Source: Branchiostoma floridae (taxonomy: Eukaryota > Chordata > Leptocardii > Amphioxiformes > Branchiostomatidae). Taken from it: a DNA stretch of 55,745 nt. Each line of letters starts with the position of its first letter. Position 1 is the stretch's first letter. Of the stretch, positions 54,301 through 55,162 are shown one piece after another. The notes below the pieces were generated by a model, which was not told the origin of the DNA, made no database searches, and worked only from the letters and a program-made list of their open reading frames with translations. The DNA lies in contig NC_049981.1 of the NCBI RefSeq assembly GCF_000003815.2, positions 20,643,015-20,698,759 on the forward strand, in the 5' to 3' direction. Position numbers and translations under genes: made by a program.

Positions 54301-55162
54301 TCAGTTGTGTTGTATCCCCAATGCACAGCATTCCTGCATGTTTGTTTCTAGCAGATATTCATTTGTACCACCTTTTCCAATTATACCGATCTGATCCTGT
54401 TCCTGAAGTGAATTTTCTACATTTTCTAGTAATTTTTGTGTAATGCATGTTCTGTTCCATGTCAATATCAGGGCTGTCTCCAGGACCTGTCCATCTGTCC
54501 TGGTACTGAAAGGCAAAAATTTCACCTGTCTGTCCAAACTCTGAACTCTGAACTGACTTGACATTGGTACCCTCAGAATGACAGATTTATATTTCAACCA
54601 ACAGAATTTATGACATGAGCTGCCAAGTAATGAGTGGGACAGGAAAAAAATCTAAAGCTGGAGACAGGCCTGGTCAATGTACATAAATTTGATCTTCATT
54701 ACTTTGTAAACCTCAAAAGGACACAAATTTTGAATTTATCTCANNNNNNNNNNNNNNNNNNNNNNNNNNNNNNNNNNNNNNNNNNNNNNNNNNNNNNNNN
54801 NNNNNNNNNNNNNNNNNNNNNNNNNNNNNNNNNNNNNNNNNNNATAGACTGCACTGAAAATTGAGAAAAGCACTGTATAAGAAGTTCAGTGTCACATCAT
54901 GCCTTATCTGACTTAAGTTCATTATCATTCCCAGGTTCAAGTCCACCCCAGGAGAAGAGGAGAAGTCGGCCAGCCTCTGTGGACTCTGGATCAAACTCAC
55001 CCCCCTCGGTCAGAAGCAGACCCCCCTCCAGCAGCTCCAACCCCTCGTCACAGGGGTCGGGATCCCCCCCTCTCCCCAGGAGGAACCCCCCTGTTCAGGC
55101 CGCCTTGTCAGTGCCTCCCATGTACTACACATCCACAGATAACCAGACGACAGACAAAGATG
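308..55162 (+). CDS. RAPGEF2: Rap guanine nucleotide exchange factor (PDZ-GEF), partial gene, 31 exons
   Basis: The joined exons encode a PDZ-GEF, which loads GTP onto Rap1/Rap2 at membranes and cell junctions. Domain order in the 1374 residues present: end of an N-terminal degenerate cNMP-binding domain (1-72), Ser/acidic linker (73-192), second cNMP-binding domain (193 to about 350), RasGEF-N/REM (366-480), PDZ (about 485-560), linker, Ras-association (about 699-795), CDC25 RasGEF (800 to about 1030), disordered tail. This order is specific to RAPGEF2/RAPGEF6. All 30 internal junctions are GT-AG and phase-consistent. Residues match vertebrate RAPGEF2 in some exons and RAPGEF6 in others, so it is probably the single pre-duplication orthologue (inference). 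Start codon, first N-terminal exons and C-terminus are outside the window. Exon coordinates are given in separate entries. Confidence 0.96.
365..9211 (+). other. Intron 1 (8.8 kb)
   Basis: AT-rich intron. Overlapping open frames on both strands at about 1071-1766 show no recognisable protein. A near-perfect inverted repeat lies at 3628-3725 (separate entry). A run of short A/T stretches (2570-2760) and imperfect repeats of a TTCAGGACAGGA-like motif (7855-7990) are visible. No other gene is supported. Confidence 0.7.
3628..3725. repeat. Near-perfect inverted repeat, 43-bp arms, 12-nt loop
   Basis: Arm 3628-3670 and arm 3683-3725 are reverse complements at 42 of 43 positions (one T/C difference near 3711), separated by 12 nt (3671-3682). 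A transcript of the host intron would fold into a 43-bp hairpin with at most one G-U or mismatched pair. Could be a young foldback/MITE element or a small-RNA precursor; the sequence alone does not decide. Confidence 0.9.
9212..9295 (+). CDS. RAPGEF2: RAPGEF2 exon 2 of window (N-terminal cNMP-like domain)
   Basis: Encodes residues 19-47, [18 protein letters not shown] then DGSMFLPRS, nearly identical to the vertebrate segment around [12 protein letters not shown] and SMFLPRS. Acceptor TCTTCACAG, donor GTATGT at 9296. Completes the Arg codon from exon 1 and ends on AG, to be completed by exon 3. Confidence 0.95.
9480..9600. repeat. TG/ATGT-rich low-complexity tract
   Basis: Dense TGTATGTATG and GTGTGTG runs with interruptions; open frames across it translate to Cys/Val/Tyr-rich nonsense and are not coding. 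Confidence 0.75.
11050..11290 (-). repeat. SINE-like element, minus strand
   Basis: Read on the minus strand, a B-box-like GAGTTCAAATCCC (plus strand 11213-11225) is followed by a body containing AAAGGCACTTTGCACC, TTTCCTTGGTCAACTC and AGGTGTGAATGAG, the arrangement of a tRNA-headed SINE with a conserved core. The A box is degraded. Ends are approximate. Confidence 0.55.
14122..14517 (-). other. Unassigned minus-strand open frame
   Basis: A 131-codon open frame on the minus strand. The first third ([18 protein letters not shown], then [18 protein letters not shown]) has the Ser/Pro/Tyr composition of a real low-complexity protein exon and is preceded on the minus strand by an acceptor-like TTCTATGTCCCAG. 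The plus strand of the same segment is also partly open and ends in a good donor, CACAG/GTGAGT at 14492. I do not recognise the protein and cannot decide the strand. Confidence 0.25.
16770..16890. repeat. TACATGTA / ATGTATGT simple repeat
   Basis: Imperfect tandem GTACATGTATGTATGT units grading into GGATGGATAAATGGATGG. The window contains many scattered TACATGTA motifs of the same kind. Confidence 0.8.
17121..17196 (+). CDS. RAPGEF2: RAPGEF2 exon 3 of window (end of N-terminal cNMP-like domain)
   Basis: Encodes residues 47-72. Completes the Ser codon begun in exon 2, then [18 protein letters not shown] and EPSEMIV, matching vertebrate [25 protein letters not shown]. Acceptor TTTCCAG, donor GTGAGT at 17197; ends in phase 0. 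Confidence 0.95.
19614..19625 (+). CDS. RAPGEF2: Candidate 12-nt microexon
   Basis: CAAGTACAAGAG (QVQE) is bounded by a strong acceptor (TTGCTTCTTCCAG) and a consensus donor (GAG/GTAAGA). The flanking exons end and begin in phase 0, so inclusion would insert four residues between EMIV and IDYPDV without shifting frame. It sits just upstream of a LINE remnant and could be a chance pairing of splice-like sites. Confidence 0.25.
19700..19950 (+). mobile_element. Decayed non-LTR retrotransposon (LINE) 3' ORF remnant
   Basis: One frame reads [13 protein letters not shown] and, after a frame shift, the next reads [21 protein letters not shown]. Together they match the usual C-terminal end of Jockey/CR1/L2-type LINE ORF2 proteins (PRxIxxWNSLP followed by SLxxFKxxLKxH). 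The frame break and lack of upstream reverse-transcriptase sequence show a 5'-truncated dead copy. Class assignment is from this motif only. Confidence 0.6.
20529..20764. mobile_element. Inverted-repeat (TIR) element interrupted by assembly gap
   Basis: Arms 20536-20561 and 20732-20757 are perfect 26-bp reverse complements beginning CTACTCTCCAAGCAG. They are flanked by the direct repeat TAGATTG (20529-20535 and 20758-20764), the pattern of a target-site duplication. A 100-N gap lies between the arms, so internal sequence and true length are unknown. No transposase is visible. Confidence 0.75.
20632..20731. other. Assembly gap (100 N)
   Basis: Run of 100 N, a conventional placeholder length, inside the inverted-repeat element. 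The gap ends exactly where the right arm begins. Confidence 0.99.
20885..21100 (+). repeat. Hairpin-ended dispersed repeat, copy A
   Basis: Begins with a small hairpin (CCTCT 20886-20890, AGAGG 20895-20899) followed by GGTTATATTTTGGGTGTGTT, a GT-rich tract, GTTAGCAACATGTCTTGAG and GGATCATGATGGTATTTGG, then CCCCCTAGTGGC. The reverse complement of the 3' part of the element at 25131-26210 has the same order of blocks. Confidence 0.65.
21229..22658. mobile_element. Non-autonomous TIR DNA transposon, hAT-like ends
   Basis: The ends are CAGGCCTCGAAATA and (reverse complement of the right end) CAGGGCTCGAATTA, matching at 12 of 14 positions; CAGGG...TCGAA ends are common in hAT elements. Three TTGCGC motifs lie near the left end (21258, 21291, 21312) and three near the right (22566, 22599, 22619), as expected of subterminal transposase-binding repeats. 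An inner perfect 30-bp inverted repeat (21370-21399 and 22166-22195) and a smaller palindromic block (21621-21683) are present. AGGTG flanks both ends, shorter than the 8-bp hAT duplication. No transposase frame is seen. Confidence 0.65.
24382..24541 (+). other. Exon-like segment, not assignable
   Basis: An open frame from 24345 to 24545 reads [17 protein letters not shown] and [19 protein letters not shown], with balanced codon use unlike the flanks. It is bounded by an acceptor-like CTTCCTGTCAG and a donor-like TTCCAG/GTAGGG. Its phases (1 in, 2 out) do not fit the phase-0 intron of RAPGEF2, so it is not an exon of the main transcript. The donor abuts a repeat. I do not recognise the protein. 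Confidence 0.25.
24545..24920. repeat. GTACCTGTACCT-rich dispersed repeat
   Basis: Two clusters of TGTACCTGTA and AGGTCCGGAC-type motifs (24560-24640 and 24865-24915) in partly inverted arrangement flank an AT-rich middle. Similar AGGTCCGGACCT motifs occur in the TIR element at about 21640. Boundaries are uncertain. Confidence 0.45.
25131..26210 (-). repeat. Hairpin-ended dispersed repeat, copy B (longest)
   Basis: Starts TAGAGTTCGGCGACCTCATA and ends in a 10-bp hairpin (ACCTCCATGA 26179-26188, TCATGGAGGT 26193-26202). Internally two related blocks, about 25506-25710 and 25811-26042, each contain AAAATGCCCCTGC and a CTAGGGGGCCCAAA-like or CAGGGGACTGAAA-like end. A CACACAAACACA tract precedes the hairpin. 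In reverse complement the end matches copies A and D. Confidence 0.65.
27560..27703 (+). CDS. RAPGEF2: RAPGEF2 exon 4 of window (linker)
   Basis: Encodes residues 73-120 in phase 0: [17 protein letters not shown], then a charged stretch ending [21 protein letters not shown] split over the exon end. IDYP follows EMIV of exon 3 as VDYM does in vertebrates; the rest diverges and lacks the vertebrate QSRRRFRKINQKGERQ block. Acceptor TATTTGCAG, donor GTAAAG at 27704. The following 355-nt intron shows nothing notable. Confidence 0.88.
28059..28274 (+). CDS. RAPGEF2: RAPGEF2 exon 5 of window (Ser/acidic linker)
   Basis: Encodes residues 121-192: [28 protein letters not shown] and [18 protein letters not shown]. 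These match vertebrate LPADFTKL, TSDSGSSSLSD and MDLSGLPETAVDSEDD. GC-rich relative to its introns. Acceptor GTTTCCAG, donor GTGAGG at 28275. The 541-nt intron after it holds nothing recognised. Confidence 0.95.
28816..28888 (+). CDS. RAPGEF2: RAPGEF2 exon 6 of window (start of second cNMP domain)
   Basis: Encodes residues 193-217: [18 protein letters not shown] then RTDDDI, against vertebrate [21 protein letters not shown]. This is the helical lead-in to the second cyclic-nucleotide-binding-like domain. Acceptor TTTCCAG, donor GTAAGA at 28889; ends one base into the Glu codon. The 422-nt intron after it shows nothing notable. Confidence 0.95.
29311..29447 (+). CDS. RAPGEF2: RAPGEF2 exon 7 of window (second cNMP domain)
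   Basis: Encodes residues 217-262: [18 protein letters not shown], then [18 protein letters not shown] and VVLNDGEE, closely matching vertebrate [18 protein letters not shown]. Acceptor ACTTTGCAG, donor GTGAGA at 29448; ends in phase 0. Confidence 0.97.
29601..29804 (-). repeat. tRNA-derived SINE, minus strand
   Basis: On the minus strand an A-box match TAGCTCAACTGG (plus 29777-29788) is followed about 48 nt later by a B-box match GATTCAATCC (plus 29720-29729), the internal RNA polymerase III promoter layout of a tRNA head. A non-tRNA body continues to GGGGTTGCTAGCC-complementary sequence near 29601. The head is too degraded to be a functional tRNA. Confidence 0.65.
30885..31440. repeat. Degenerate AT-rich tandem repeat, three copies
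   Basis: The anchor CAAATTGTAAGGCCACCGAG-like block occurs at 30909, 31075 and 31271 (spacings 166 and 196 nt), each followed by GAAAGTCGTA-like, TATAGTTAC-like, CATGTTTCCTTT-like and GGTATTCTAAA-like blocks in the same order. Copies are clearly related but diverged. Confidence 0.7.
31648..31806 (+). CDS. RAPGEF2: RAPGEF2 exon 8 of window (second cNMP domain core)
   Basis: Encodes residues 263-315: [36 protein letters not shown] and [10 protein letters not shown], matching vertebrate [14 protein letters not shown] and [27 protein letters not shown]. The phosphate-binding cassette lacks the FGEL...PRAA signature of cAMP binders (here SFGISPTM and RTKVDD), as in the rest of this family, so direct cAMP binding is not expected. 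Phase 0 at both ends. Confidence 0.97.
32460..33780. promoter_or_regulatory. Intronic CpG-rich island, possible promoter
   Basis: CpG dinucleotides are far denser here than anywhere else in the window, including GCGGCCGCCGCGC and CCCCGGGCCCGGG near 33364-33392. Promoter-type motifs are visible: CATGCGCACT (NRF1-like, about 32528), AAAATGGCGG (YY1-like, about 32555) and TTACGTCA (about 33427). A short palindrome GTCTCCGC/GCGGAGAC lies near 32467-32484, and a roughly 30-nt unit is duplicated at 32812-32870. No TATA box is obvious. A mobile element carrying GC-rich sequence is the alternative. Confidence 0.45.
33161..33352 (-). other. Possible antisense first-exon frame in CpG island
   Basis: A 63-codon minus-strand frame starts [18 protein letters not shown] and continues into a basic stretch ([19 protein letters not shown]) followed by a donor-like GTGAAA. 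It lies in the CpG-rich block just beside the GC-richest segment, where a divergent first exon could be expected. No family is recognised and the frame is short. Confidence 0.25.
34617..34766 (+). CDS. RAPGEF2: RAPGEF2 exon 9 of window (end of second cNMP domain)
   Basis: Encodes residues 316-365: [18 protein letters not shown], then [16 protein letters not shown] and RKGHIVIK, matching vertebrate FVCIAQQDYCRIL and VEEEGEIVMVKEHREL. Acceptor CCTTCCAG, donor GTAATG at 34767; phase 0 at both ends. Confidence 0.97.
34858..35030 (+). repeat. Dispersed repeat, AAACTGCCAAAGAAGAC family
   Basis: AAACTGCCAAAGAAGACAAG followed by ACAGGTGGTCACTTTGA and CAGGTGGTCCTTATG. Related blocks recur at about 41067-41145 and 41697-41805 with AAACTGC, AAGAAGACC or AAGAACACT, and ACAGGTGGTCACTGTAG. 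Function unknown. Confidence 0.5.
36690..37314. repeat. 150-bp tandem repeat array ending in a palindrome
   Basis: The block TCAAGTTCAAGCACCAGGAG, with variants, begins at 36690, 36837, 36989 and 37141 (spacings 147, 152 and 152 nt); each copy continues with AAAATCAAACCTG-like, ACCCATGCACCAAAAATTG-like and GAGATACAGCGCC-like blocks. The array ends in the palindrome ACCTGCATACATGCAGGT (37297-37314), resembling the terminal hairpin of the repeat at 25131-26210, so it may be the body of the same kind of element, whose opposite end may be near 35310. Confidence 0.7.
37851..38322 (+). repeat. Direct repeat of about 70 nt upstream of exon 10
   Basis: The segments from 37851 and 38247 (396 nt apart) both read GGGCC, TTATGTATAACATTTTT-like, GACTAGTTATCAAGAAA and AGTTATGAAAAAA, with several substitutions. 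The spacer differs in the two flanks. Confidence 0.7.
38450..38614 (+). CDS. RAPGEF2: RAPGEF2 exon 10 of window (RasGEF-N/REM)
   Basis: Encodes residues 366-420: [46 protein letters not shown]. The [10 protein letters not shown] motif is the signature of the RasGEF N-terminal (REM) domain that stabilises the catalytic helical hairpin. Acceptor TTTTTTCAG, donor GTAAGG at 38615. The 795-nt intron after it contains a GAGCTCCCCC-rich stretch (about 38645-38760) that may be a repeat fragment. Confidence 0.97.
39410..39517 (+). CDS. RAPGEF2: RAPGEF2 exon 11 of window (REM)
   Basis: Encodes residues 421-456: [18 protein letters not shown], then [17 protein letters not shown], matching vertebrate [18 protein letters not shown] and FLEEFENNLERE. 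REM domain second half. Acceptor CCTCTGCAG, donor GTGAGA; phase 0 at both ends. Confidence 0.97.
39754..39825 (+). CDS. RAPGEF2: RAPGEF2 exon 12 of window (REM to PDZ)
   Basis: Encodes residues 457-480: [18 protein letters not shown], then TRTVTL, against vertebrate [18 protein letters not shown]. Connects REM to the PDZ domain. Acceptor TTTTGACAG, donor GTGAGT at 39826; phase 0 at both ends. Confidence 0.97.
40074..40314 (+). CDS. RAPGEF2: RAPGEF2 exon 13 of window (PDZ domain)
   Basis: Encodes residues 481-561, essentially a whole PDZ domain: [68 protein letters not shown] domains bind C-terminal peptides of membrane partners. The carboxylate-binding loop is GSGI (500-503), where vertebrate RAPGEF2 has GFGI; the rest, including [15 protein letters not shown], is strongly conserved. 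Donor GTAAGT at 40315; ends one base into a Gly codon. The 439-nt intron after it holds nothing notable. Confidence 0.97.
40754..41000 (+). CDS. RAPGEF2: RAPGEF2 exon 14 of window (PDZ-RA linker)
   Basis: Encodes residues 561-643: [66 protein letters not shown]. Corresponds to vertebrate VFKELLTR, HLPKIGD, NKLKKILDKTRISILPQKP. Basic and probably unstructured. Acceptor CTTTTTTAG, donor GTAAAT at 41001. The 419-nt intron after it carries one copy of the AAACTGC repeat (about 41067-41145). Confidence 0.93.
41420..41636 (+). CDS. RAPGEF2: RAPGEF2 exon 15 of window (linker and start of RA domain)
   Basis: Encodes residues 643-715: [33 protein letters not shown], then [18 protein letters not shown], the first strand of the Ras-association domain. 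Vertebrate equivalents are [16 protein letters not shown] and VFKADQQSRYIMISK. Acceptor TTTCCCCAG, donor GTGAGA at 41637. Phase 0 at the end. Confidence 0.96.
41637..42677 (+). other. Intron 15 (1.0 kb)
   Basis: Contains a copy of the AAACTGC / CAGGTGGTCACT repeat (about 41697-41805) and a CAATCGGGCCAATGGACTTG block (about 42087) that resembles GGGCCAATTGCCCGGGCAAG at about 44964 in intron 20. Otherwise nothing. Confidence 0.55.
42678..42742 (+). CDS. RAPGEF2: RAPGEF2 exon 16 of window (RA domain)
   Basis: Encodes residues 716-737: [18 protein letters not shown], then DTE and a split Arg. Matches vertebrate DTTAKEVVIQAIREF. Acceptor TTTTACAG, donor GTAAAA at 42743; ends on AG. Confidence 0.95.
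43029..43157 (+). CDS. RAPGEF2: RAPGEF2 exon 17 of window (RA domain)
   Basis: Encodes residues 737-780: [18 protein letters not shown], then [18 protein letters not shown] and RINLNG, matching vertebrate [23 protein letters not shown] domains bind Ras-family GTPases and help recruit the exchanger to membranes. Acceptor CACTCACAG, donor GTGAGG at 43158. Confidence 0.96.
43158..44056 (+). other. Intron 17 (0.9 kb)
   Basis: AT-rich; a near-duplicate GATGCACCAGTGCACCTGGA-type palindromic stretch lies near 43258-43280. Nothing else seen. Confidence 0.5.
44057..44114 (+). CDS. RAPGEF2: RAPGEF2 exon 18 of window (end of RA domain)
   Basis: Encodes residues 780-799: [18 protein letters not shown] then AV. 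Matches vertebrate GRYYLKNNMETETLCSDE. Acceptor TGTCCCAG, donor GTAAGA at 44115; ends in phase 0. Confidence 0.96.
44326..44409 (+). CDS. RAPGEF2: RAPGEF2 exon 19 of window (RasGEF domain start)
   Basis: Encodes residues 800-827: [18 protein letters not shown] then [10 protein letters not shown]. EVATQxTLRDF is the first structurally conserved region of the CDC25 catalytic domain. Acceptor TTTTTCAG, donor GTAGGG at 44410. The 306-nt intron after it shows nothing. Confidence 0.97.
44716..44808 (+). CDS. RAPGEF2: RAPGEF2 exon 20 of window (RasGEF domain)
   Basis: Encodes residues 828-858: [18 protein letters not shown], then [13 protein letters not shown]. Vertebrate LFRNIEPTEYIDDLFKL corresponds. 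Acceptor CCTCACAG, donor GTAACC at 44809. The 545-nt intron after it holds a GC-rich GGGCCAATTGCCCGGGC block near 44964. Confidence 0.96.
45354..45453 (+). CDS. RAPGEF2: RAPGEF2 exon 21 of window (RasGEF domain)
   Basis: Encodes residues 859-892: [18 protein letters not shown], then [15 protein letters not shown]. Matches vertebrate VINQETFWVASEI and LKRMKIIKHFIKIA. Acceptor TTTGCCAG, donor GTAAGT at 45454; ends one base into Arg. The frame stays open into the intron through a tandem repeat. Confidence 0.97.
45467..45710 (+). repeat. Intronic tandem repeat, 87-93 nt period
   Basis: The block CACCAAGGACAGG and relatives occur with CCAAGG at 45471, 45558, 45651 and 45695 (spacings 87, 93 and 44). 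Units also share GCAACTGATGAACCAAGTGT and TGGTCTGA. The first two spacings are multiples of three, and the frame of exon 21 reads through as repeated SAPRTG...[13 protein letters not shown]-like units to a stop at about 45710. Confidence 0.75.
45950..46077 (+). CDS. RAPGEF2: RAPGEF2 exon 22 of window (RasGEF catalytic core)
   Basis: Encodes residues 892-934: [56 protein letters not shown] is the second conserved catalytic region of CDC25 domains, and the following helices form the hairpin that opens the Rap nucleotide pocket. Acceptor ACATTCCAG, donor GTACGT at 46078. The 456-nt intron after it holds nothing notable. Confidence 0.98.
46534..46692 (+). CDS. RAPGEF2: RAPGEF2 exon 23 of window (RasGEF catalytic core)
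   Basis: Encodes residues 935-987: [18 protein letters not shown], then [18 protein letters not shown] and [10 protein letters not shown]. The P.IP.FP...KDLTF.H.GN block is the third conserved catalytic region of the family. Donor GTGAGT at 46693; phase 0 at both ends. Confidence 0.98.
46710..46880 (+). repeat. Hairpin-ended dispersed repeat, copy D
   Basis: Begins 17 nt after the exon 23 donor with a hairpin (ACCTCC 46710-46715, GGAGGT 46721-46726). Continues with TTTGGGTCTGTGTTAATGTG, TCAAGATACTTTTGATGAAT and GGATTTTGGCATGTTGGTAG, the same block order as copy A and as the reverse complement of copy B. Confidence 0.6.
46990..47061 (+). CDS. RAPGEF2: RAPGEF2 exon 24 of window (end of RasGEF core)
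   Basis: Encodes residues 988-1011: [18 protein letters not shown] then MCSVPY. INFEKLR completes the third conserved catalytic region; vertebrates have VNFEKLRMIAKEIRHVGRM. Acceptor ATTTCACAG, donor GTAAGT at 47062; phase 0 at both ends. Confidence 0.97.
47340..47435 (+). CDS. RAPGEF2: Candidate cassette exon after RasGEF core
   Basis: GC-rich segment in the 1.2 kb intron between exons 24 and 25, preceded by GATGTTTCTGCTAG and reading [18 protein letters not shown], then [10 protein letters not shown], with no stop. Two donors are possible, both keeping phase 0: GTG/GTGAGC (exon end 47423, 84 nt) or CAG/GTGATG (end 47435, 96 nt). Vertebrate RAPGEF2/6 also vary in this region. No homology to a known segment was recognised. 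Confidence 0.4.
48255..48437 (+). CDS. RAPGEF2: RAPGEF2 exon 25 of window (tail start)
   Basis: Encodes residues 1012-1072: [36 protein letters not shown], then [18 protein letters not shown]. The last part matches vertebrate KKRVRRSSFLNAKKLYED. RRAS is a basophilic (PKA-type) phosphorylation consensus conserved in position with RRSS. Acceptor CCCACTTCAG, donor GTACAG at 48438; phase 0. Confidence 0.93.
48465..48560 (+). repeat. Hairpin-ended dispersed repeat fragment, copy E
   Basis: ACCTTCACCAGGGTTATAG followed by GTGTTGGTGTGTTTGTCAAC and AACATATCTCAAGAAATTAT, the 5' blocks of copies A and D. The terminal hairpin is imperfect here. Confidence 0.45.
48728..48842 (+). CDS. RAPGEF2: RAPGEF2 exon 26 of window
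   Basis: Encodes residues 1073-1111: [18 protein letters not shown], then [18 protein letters not shown] and QP. Matches vertebrate [21 protein letters not shown] and LSLQCEPA. Predicted helical (capping the catalytic domain) before the disordered tail. Acceptor TTGTTACAG, donor GTAAGT at 48843; ends one base into a codon. Confidence 0.96.
48870..49080 (+). mobile_element. Decayed LINE 3' ORF remnant in intron 26
   Basis: One frame reads [18 protein letters not shown] and [10 protein letters not shown]; the next frame of the same stretch gives TINQWNTLP. The combination matches the FFPRTIxxWNxLP signature near the C-terminus of Jockey/CR1/L2-type LINE ORF2. A frame break lies inside the motif. 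Short and dead; class uncertain. Confidence 0.45.
49327..49479 (+). CDS. RAPGEF2: RAPGEF2 exon 27 of window (tail)
   Basis: Encodes residues 1111-1162: [49 protein letters not shown]. The end aligns with vertebrate RKKVPVKDLPPFG. Ser/Thr/Pro/Arg-rich, probably disordered. Acceptor TACTGTAG, donor GTAAGA at 49480; phase 1 at both ends. Confidence 0.92.
49480..51198 (+). other. Intron 27 (1.7 kb)
   Basis: Contains the candidate cassette exon 49866-49922, a TTTTATTTTATTTTATTTTT low-complexity run (about 49972-50000), and otherwise AT-rich sequence with nothing recognised. Confidence 0.6.
49866..49922 (+). CDS. RAPGEF2: Candidate 57-nt cassette exon in tail
   Basis: Bounded by acceptor GACTTGATTTTGACAG and donor ATG/GTTAGT (the same donor type as exon 28). 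Joined to the last G of exon 27 it reads [19 protein letters not shown] with no stop and ends one base into a codon, so inclusion preserves phase 1. The acidic, hydrophilic sequence suits the tail. Not matched to any known segment. Confidence 0.45.
51199..51355 (+). CDS. RAPGEF2: RAPGEF2 exon 28 of window (tail)
   Basis: Encodes residues 1162-1214: [53 protein letters not shown]. Matches vertebrate GINSPQALKKILSLSEEG and LSSPPTSPQSSPRKG. Acceptor TGTATCACAG, donor GTTAGT at 51356; enters in phase 1, leaves in phase 2. The 359-nt intron after it holds nothing notable. Confidence 0.95.
51715..51809 (+). CDS. RAPGEF2: RAPGEF2 exon 29 of window (tail)
   Basis: Encodes residues 1214-1246: [18 protein letters not shown], then [19 protein letters not shown] resembles vertebrate RRQRHSVSI, a basophilic kinase-type site. 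Acceptor TTTTTGTAG, donor GTATGG at 51810; phase returns to 1. Confidence 0.88.
51810..53041 (+). other. Intron 29 (1.2 kb)
   Basis: Contains the candidate cassette exon 52107-52190. A minus-strand frame over 52746-53267 is the shadow of exon 30. Otherwise AT-rich with nothing recognised. Confidence 0.6.
52107..52190 (+). CDS. RAPGEF2: Candidate 84-nt cassette exon in tail
   Basis: Preceded by GTTTGTGTTCCGCAG and followed by AAAG/GTAGCA. With the G left by exon 29 it reads [18 protein letters not shown] then [10 protein letters not shown], no stop, and ends one base into a codon, so it keeps phase 1. It shares TGGTGTCTTCTTGG and the peptide VSSW..PR with the candidate at 53543-53629. The donor is only moderate. 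Confidence 0.35.
53042..53200 (+). CDS. RAPGEF2: RAPGEF2 exon 30 of window (tail)
   Basis: Encodes residues 1246-1299: [63 protein letters not shown] resembles vertebrate SSIVSNSSFDSV. GC-rich and serine-rich. Acceptor TTTTTCCTGCAG, donor GTAGGT at 53201; phase 1 at both ends. Confidence 0.92.
   Translation, partial: LQFLSPLERTLPRTRARTLASAWAASPTSTASVTPLSERTPLLHGSARTSYK
53543..53629 (+). CDS. RAPGEF2: Candidate 87-nt cassette exon in tail
   Basis: Follows a long pyrimidine tract ending TTCTCTACTGAAG and precedes AGAG/GTAGAC. With the A left by exon 30 it reads [18 protein letters not shown] then [11 protein letters not shown], no stop, and ends one base into a codon (phase 1 kept). Shares 14 nt (TGGTGTCTTCTTGG) and VSSW..PR with the candidate at 52107-52190. 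Confidence 0.35.
54744..54843. other. Assembly gap (100 N)
   Basis: Run of 100 N in intron 30; true size unknown. An additional tail exon could be hidden here. Confidence 0.99.
54935..55162 (+). CDS. RAPGEF2: RAPGEF2 exon 31 of window (tail)
   Basis: Encodes residues 1299-1375: [54 protein letters not shown], then [18 protein letters not shown]. Very Ser/Pro-rich and disordered. PPLPRR fits the PxxPxR class II SH3-ligand pattern, and DSGSNS (54982-54999) fits the DSGxxS beta-TrCP degron pattern. Acceptor CATTCCCAG, donor GTGAGT at 55163; phase 1 at both ends. Further coding exons are expected beyond the window. Confidence 0.93.

Larger units (their letters stand above)
53201..54934 (+). other. 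Intron 30 (1.7 kb)
   Basis: Contains the candidate cassette exon 53543-53629 and an assembly gap (54744-54843). No other gene or repeat is supported. Confidence 0.6.
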
